Shown piece by piece: positions 13,395 to 15,683 of a stretch of 15,683 nt of DNA. The notes beneath the pieces were generated by a model. It worked only from the letters and a program-made list of their open reading frames with translations. It ran no database searches and was not told the origin of the DNA. This DNA comes from an uncultured beta proteobacterium (GTDB lineage: Bacteria > Pseudomonadota > Gammaproteobacteria > Burkholderiales > Burkholderiaceae_C): the NCBI GenBank assembly GCA_903920405.1, contig CAIXMC010000057.1:1-15683 (forward strand). Reading direction: 5' to 3'. A program made the translations under genes and the position numbers. The first letter of the stretch is position 1, and the number at the start of each line of letters is the position of its first letter.

Positions 13395-14157
13395 AACCGT
13401 CAAGTGGCTCAAGTTTGACGATGACCAAAGACAAGTTATCACCGCTGCCCTTGGCCCTGCTTCTGGCTTTCTGGATCAAAAATTCAGTGGCTTCGCGCGC
13501 TGACAGGGTATTGAGCACCGAGCCTAGCTCCTGGTGGTTGAAGTAGTGCCATACGCCGTCACTACACGCCAACAAGCTGTCTCCAGCGCATAAATGTTGA
13601 ATGAAGTGGGTGTCCATGGGAGGGGGCTTGTCAGTACCCAGGCAACCCATCAAAATATTTGATTTGGGGTGAAAGTTGGCTTCTTCCTCGGTAATTTCAC
13701 CGCGGTTGATCAGTAACTGCACGTAAGAATGATCCATGGTGCGTTTGACCAACTTGGTTCCATGAAAGTGATAAATGCGAGAGTCACCGGCATGAACCCA
13801 ATAGCAATCTCCACCAGGGTTGATTAAAAACGCCACCAGCGTACTGTGAGGTTCTTGCTCTGCTGAGATAGCTGTGAGTTTGATCACAGTGTGGGCATCT
13901 TCAAGCAGTTGTTTGAGCATGGCCAAAGGGTCATCTGTTTCAGGTGCATAACGTTCAAACAACTGCTGTGCTGTCAGCATGACTTGGTCTGATGCCTTTC
14001 GTCCGCCACTGCGTCCGCCCATGCCATCTGCCAAAACTGCCATGACGCAACCCTTACAGCGAGTGTGACTCAGCACCACCACCTGATCTTGCTGATAGTC
14101 ACGATCACCCTTGTGAAGACCCGTCGAAGCGGTGAGTCGGTAGCCTTTGGCAATCAT
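13393..14157 (-). CDS. PP2C-type serine/threonine protein phosphatase
   Basis: This is a soluble metal-dependent phosphatase of the PPM family (PrpC/Stp-like), 254 residues from Met 14157. It shows RDYQQDQ (motif 1, about 19-25), ADGMGGRSGG (Asp44, metal ligand), HAGDSRIY (124-127), LLACSDGVW (Asp200) and SGDNLSL (Asp240), so all metal-binding acidic residues are present. It follows bamD by four bases; an in-frame ATG at 14205 would overlap bamD by 44 bases. The partner kinase is not in the window. The stop codon TAG is made of the TA target plus the first G of the inserted repeat, so the present C-terminus (VKLEPLDG) may have been set by the insertion. Confidence 0.9.
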   Translation of the reverse strand: MIAKGYRLTASTGLHKGDRDYQQDQVVVLSHTRCKGCVMAVLADGMGGRSGGRKASDQVMLTAQQLFERYAPETDDPLAMLKQLLEDAHTVIKLTAISAEQEPHSTLVAFLINPGGDCYWVHAGDSRIYHFHGTKLVKRTMDHSYVQLLINRGEITEEEANFHPKSNILMGCLGTDKPPPMDTHFIQHLCAGDSLLACSDGVWHYFNHQELGSVLNTLSAREATEFLIQKARSRAKGSGDNLSLVIVKLEPLDG

Positions 14158-14161
14158 CCAG

Positions 14162-14962
14162 TTACCATAATTTCCACCAAGGATTTTGACTTGGTCTGAT
14201 GTCATTGCCCTGTTTATCAGAGTAGTTTTTTTCCAGGACGCGCTGTGTGTCGTCGCGCAGTTGGATCATGCCCAGTGCGTTGTAGGAACTGACCATAATT
14301 TTCAACGCTTCGGCCAATGCTGGAGCGCCCTGATAGTCAACAATGACCGTTTGCGCCCTGTTGATGGCTGCCAAATAAGCACCGCGCTGATAGTAGTAGC
14401 GTGCCACATGAACTTCTGACTGGGCCAGCAAGTTGACGATGTAGTGCATGCGCTGAGTGGCATCAGAGGCGTAGCGGGAGTCAGGAAAACGACCGACAAG
14501 TTCCTTGAGTGCATCGTAAGAATCTTTGGCAGATTTTTGATCGCGCTCCGACAAATCCTGGCGGGTAATGCCAGAAAACAAACCTAAATCGTCGTTGAAG
14601 TTGACAATGCCTTTGAGGTAGAGCGCGTAGTCAAGTACCGGGCTGGCGGGATGCAATTTCATGAACCGATCAAGGGTGGCAACGGCAAGAATGGGTTCAC
14701 CGGCCTTGTAATGTGCGTAGGCTTTGTCCAGTTGAGCCTGTTGCGCCAGTGGCGTGCCTGCTGCACGGCCCTCGAGTTTTTCAAGCAGAGGGATGGCTTT
14801 GTCGTAGGCACCGGCGTTTAACTCCTCCTTGGCTTCAGCGTAAATCTGAGTGGGTGTCATGTGCGCCGTGGGGTCTTTGGGTGCAGAAGAACACGCGCTC
14901 AACAACAACACACTAGAAAACAGGATGCAAACGTGGGCAATGGATAATTTGGCACTTATCAT
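14162..14962 (-). CDS. bamD: Outer-membrane assembly lipoprotein BamD (ComL)
   Basis: The 266-residue product has a lipoprotein signal with lipobox LSAC (21-24) and lipid attachment at Cys24. Five TPR-like repeats follow (PTQIYAEAKEELNAGAYDKA, AQLDKAYAHYKAGEPILAV, YQRGAYLAAINRAQTVI and so on). Family hallmarks include the SRYASDA region and VARYYYQRGAYLAAINR. BamD is the essential partner of BamA in beta-barrel insertion at the outer membrane. The length is normal. A good ribosome binding site (AAGGAAG, 9 bases from the ATG) and a promoter with TATAAT lie upstream. It is divergent from rluD, an arrangement I recall from Burkholderiales. Confidence 0.95.
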   Translation of the reverse strand: MISAKLSIAHVCILFSSVLLLSACSSAPKDPTAHMTPTQIYAEAKEELNAGAYDKAIPLLEKLEGRAAGTPLAQQAQLDKAYAHYKAGEPILAVATLDRFMKLHPASPVLDYALYLKGIVNFNDDLGLFSGITRQDLSERDQKSAKDSYDALKELVGRFPDSRYASDATQRMHYIVNLLAQSEVHVARYYYQRGAYLAAINRAQTVIVDYQGAPALAEALKIMVSSYNALGMIQLRDDTQRVLEKNYSDKQGNDIRPSQNPWWKLW

Positions 14963-14976
14963 GCAGGGTAACTTCC

Positions 14977-15683
14977 TTGAAAAATTCTGGGCAAATTATA
15001 TCGGGCACATCCGAATTTGACGATCCATTCCACTTGCTTGGGACTGGTACTGACACGCAAAAGCGCACCTGGGTGTTACAGGCAATGCATCACGGGTGGC
15101 GGCTTGACCATGTTTTGGTGGGGTTAGTTCCAGAGTTTTCACGCAATTACTTGCAGCAATTGATGGAATCGGGTGCAGTATGCCTGAATGGTAAACCCTT
15201 TTCCAAGGCAGCTTACAGGGTCAGGATGTCTGACAAAATCTGTATTGAATTGCGACCCACACCACAAACGCAAGCCTTCAAGGCCGAGCAGTTGGCGCTG
15301 GATGTAGTTTATGCAGACGACCATTTGCTGGTCATTAACAAACCCGCCGGACTGGTGGTGCATCCGGCACCAGGTCACTGGAGCGGCACTTTGATGAATG
15401 CCTTACTGGGGTTGGATGACCACGCTTTTGCCTTGCCCAGGGCGGGCATTGTGCATCGTCTTGACAAAGACACCAGCGGCTTGATGGTGGTGGCACGCAA
15501 ACGCAGTGTGATGGATTCATTGGTGCAAGCAATGGCCGCCAGGGAAGTGCAACGCCAGTACGTGGCACTGGCTCATGGGGCATGGCACGGGCCAGTGCAG
15601 CGTGTGGTTGATGCCCCCATTGGCCGTGACCCAGTCCATCGTTTGCGTATGGCAGTGCTTGACGAAGCGCGCCATGCGGCCAA
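14977..15683 (+). CDS. rluD: 23S rRNA pseudouridine synthase RluD, 3' end cut by window
   Basis: RluD makes pseudouridines in helix 69 of 23S rRNA. An N-terminal S4 RNA-binding domain (RLDHVLVGLVPEFSRNYLQ, GAVCLNGKP) is followed by the synthase domain with VVYADDHLLVINKPAGLVVH and the catalytic HRLDKDTSGLM, whose Asp is the nucleophile. The frame is open to the window end. The start is uncertain: the S4 domain begins with TWVLQAMHHGWRLD, so the ATG at 15085 is too late. The upstream candidates are TTG 14977 (AGGG nearby), TTG 15034 and GTG 15073. I give 14977 as the longest plausible form. Confidence 0.9.
   Translation, partial: MKNSGQIISGTSEFDDPFHLLGTGTDTQKRTWVLQAMHHGWRLDHVLVGLVPEFSRNYLQQLMESGAVCLNGKPFSKAAYRVRMSDKICIELRPTPQTQAFKAEQLALDVVYADDHLLVINKPAGLVVHPAPGHWSGTLMNALLGLDDHAFALPRAGIVHRLDKDTSGLMVVARKRSVMDSLVQAMAAREVQRQYVALAHGAWHGPVQRVVDAPIGRDPVHRLRMAVLDEARHAA
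14995..15023 (-). promoter_or_regulatory. bamD promoter
   Basis: On the minus strand the -10 is a perfect TATAAT (15000-14995) and the -35 is TCGTCA (15023-15018), 17 bases apart. The -10 ends 32 bases before the bamD ATG, leaving a leader of about 25 bases with the ribosome binding site AAGGAAG. It may lie inside the 5' end of the divergent rluD gene. Confidence 0.65.

Noticed and set aside
1..15683. CRISPR array, tRNA or rRNA genes, complete insertion sequence
   Set aside because: No spaced short direct repeats, no tRNA-like cloverleaf and no transposase frame were seen on either strand.

Overview
The window looks like the chromosome of a betaproteobacterium, most likely Burkholderiales. 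The right end has bamD and rluD back to back, an arrangement I associate with that order, and the RluD sequence fits it. No RNA gene or CRISPR array was seen. Almost every gene reads leftward (minus strand). The right part, from about 5.8 kb on, has balanced base composition. The left part, especially 0.8-5.6 kb, is by eye clearly richer in A+T, which suggests a region of different origin.

Layout. 1-240: one palindromic repeat element plus a fragment of a second. 308-800: two small hypothetical genes, one with a zinc ribbon. 820-2103: a DUF445 membrane protein. 2327-5283: three P-loop GTPase genes in a row; two are recent tandem duplicates and the third is a distant paralogue. 5344-5819: two small membrane-protein genes, one of only 42 codons. 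5821-6735: a WYL-domain regulator with a perfect inverted repeat just upstream. All are on the minus strand, so the order read by polymerase is regulator, small membrane protein, 42-residue membrane protein, three GTPases, DUF445 protein. This is the best candidate for an undescribed functional module.

7063-13165 is a tightly packed operon whose last five genes encode part of a type II secretion / MSHA-type pilus machine. In order of transcription they are a PilM/GspL-like protein, a PilN-like protein, a PilO/GspM-like protein, a GspC/PilP-like protein and a lipoprotein secretin with TPR-like repeats. The five genes are joined by 4-base stop/start overlaps. The first gene encodes a secreted CAP-domain protein with two C-terminal GWNLLG repeats. 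It is split by one in-frame TAG codon. Its promoter-side flank is a 161-bp palindromic repeat, the inverted partner of the copy at the left edge. The element's end also supplies the stop codon of the neighbouring PP2C phosphatase gene.

13393-15683 is core genome: PP2C-type phosphatase, bamD with a good promoter, and the divergent rluD, cut by the window edge. The two repeat copies bracket about 13 kb in inverted orientation.
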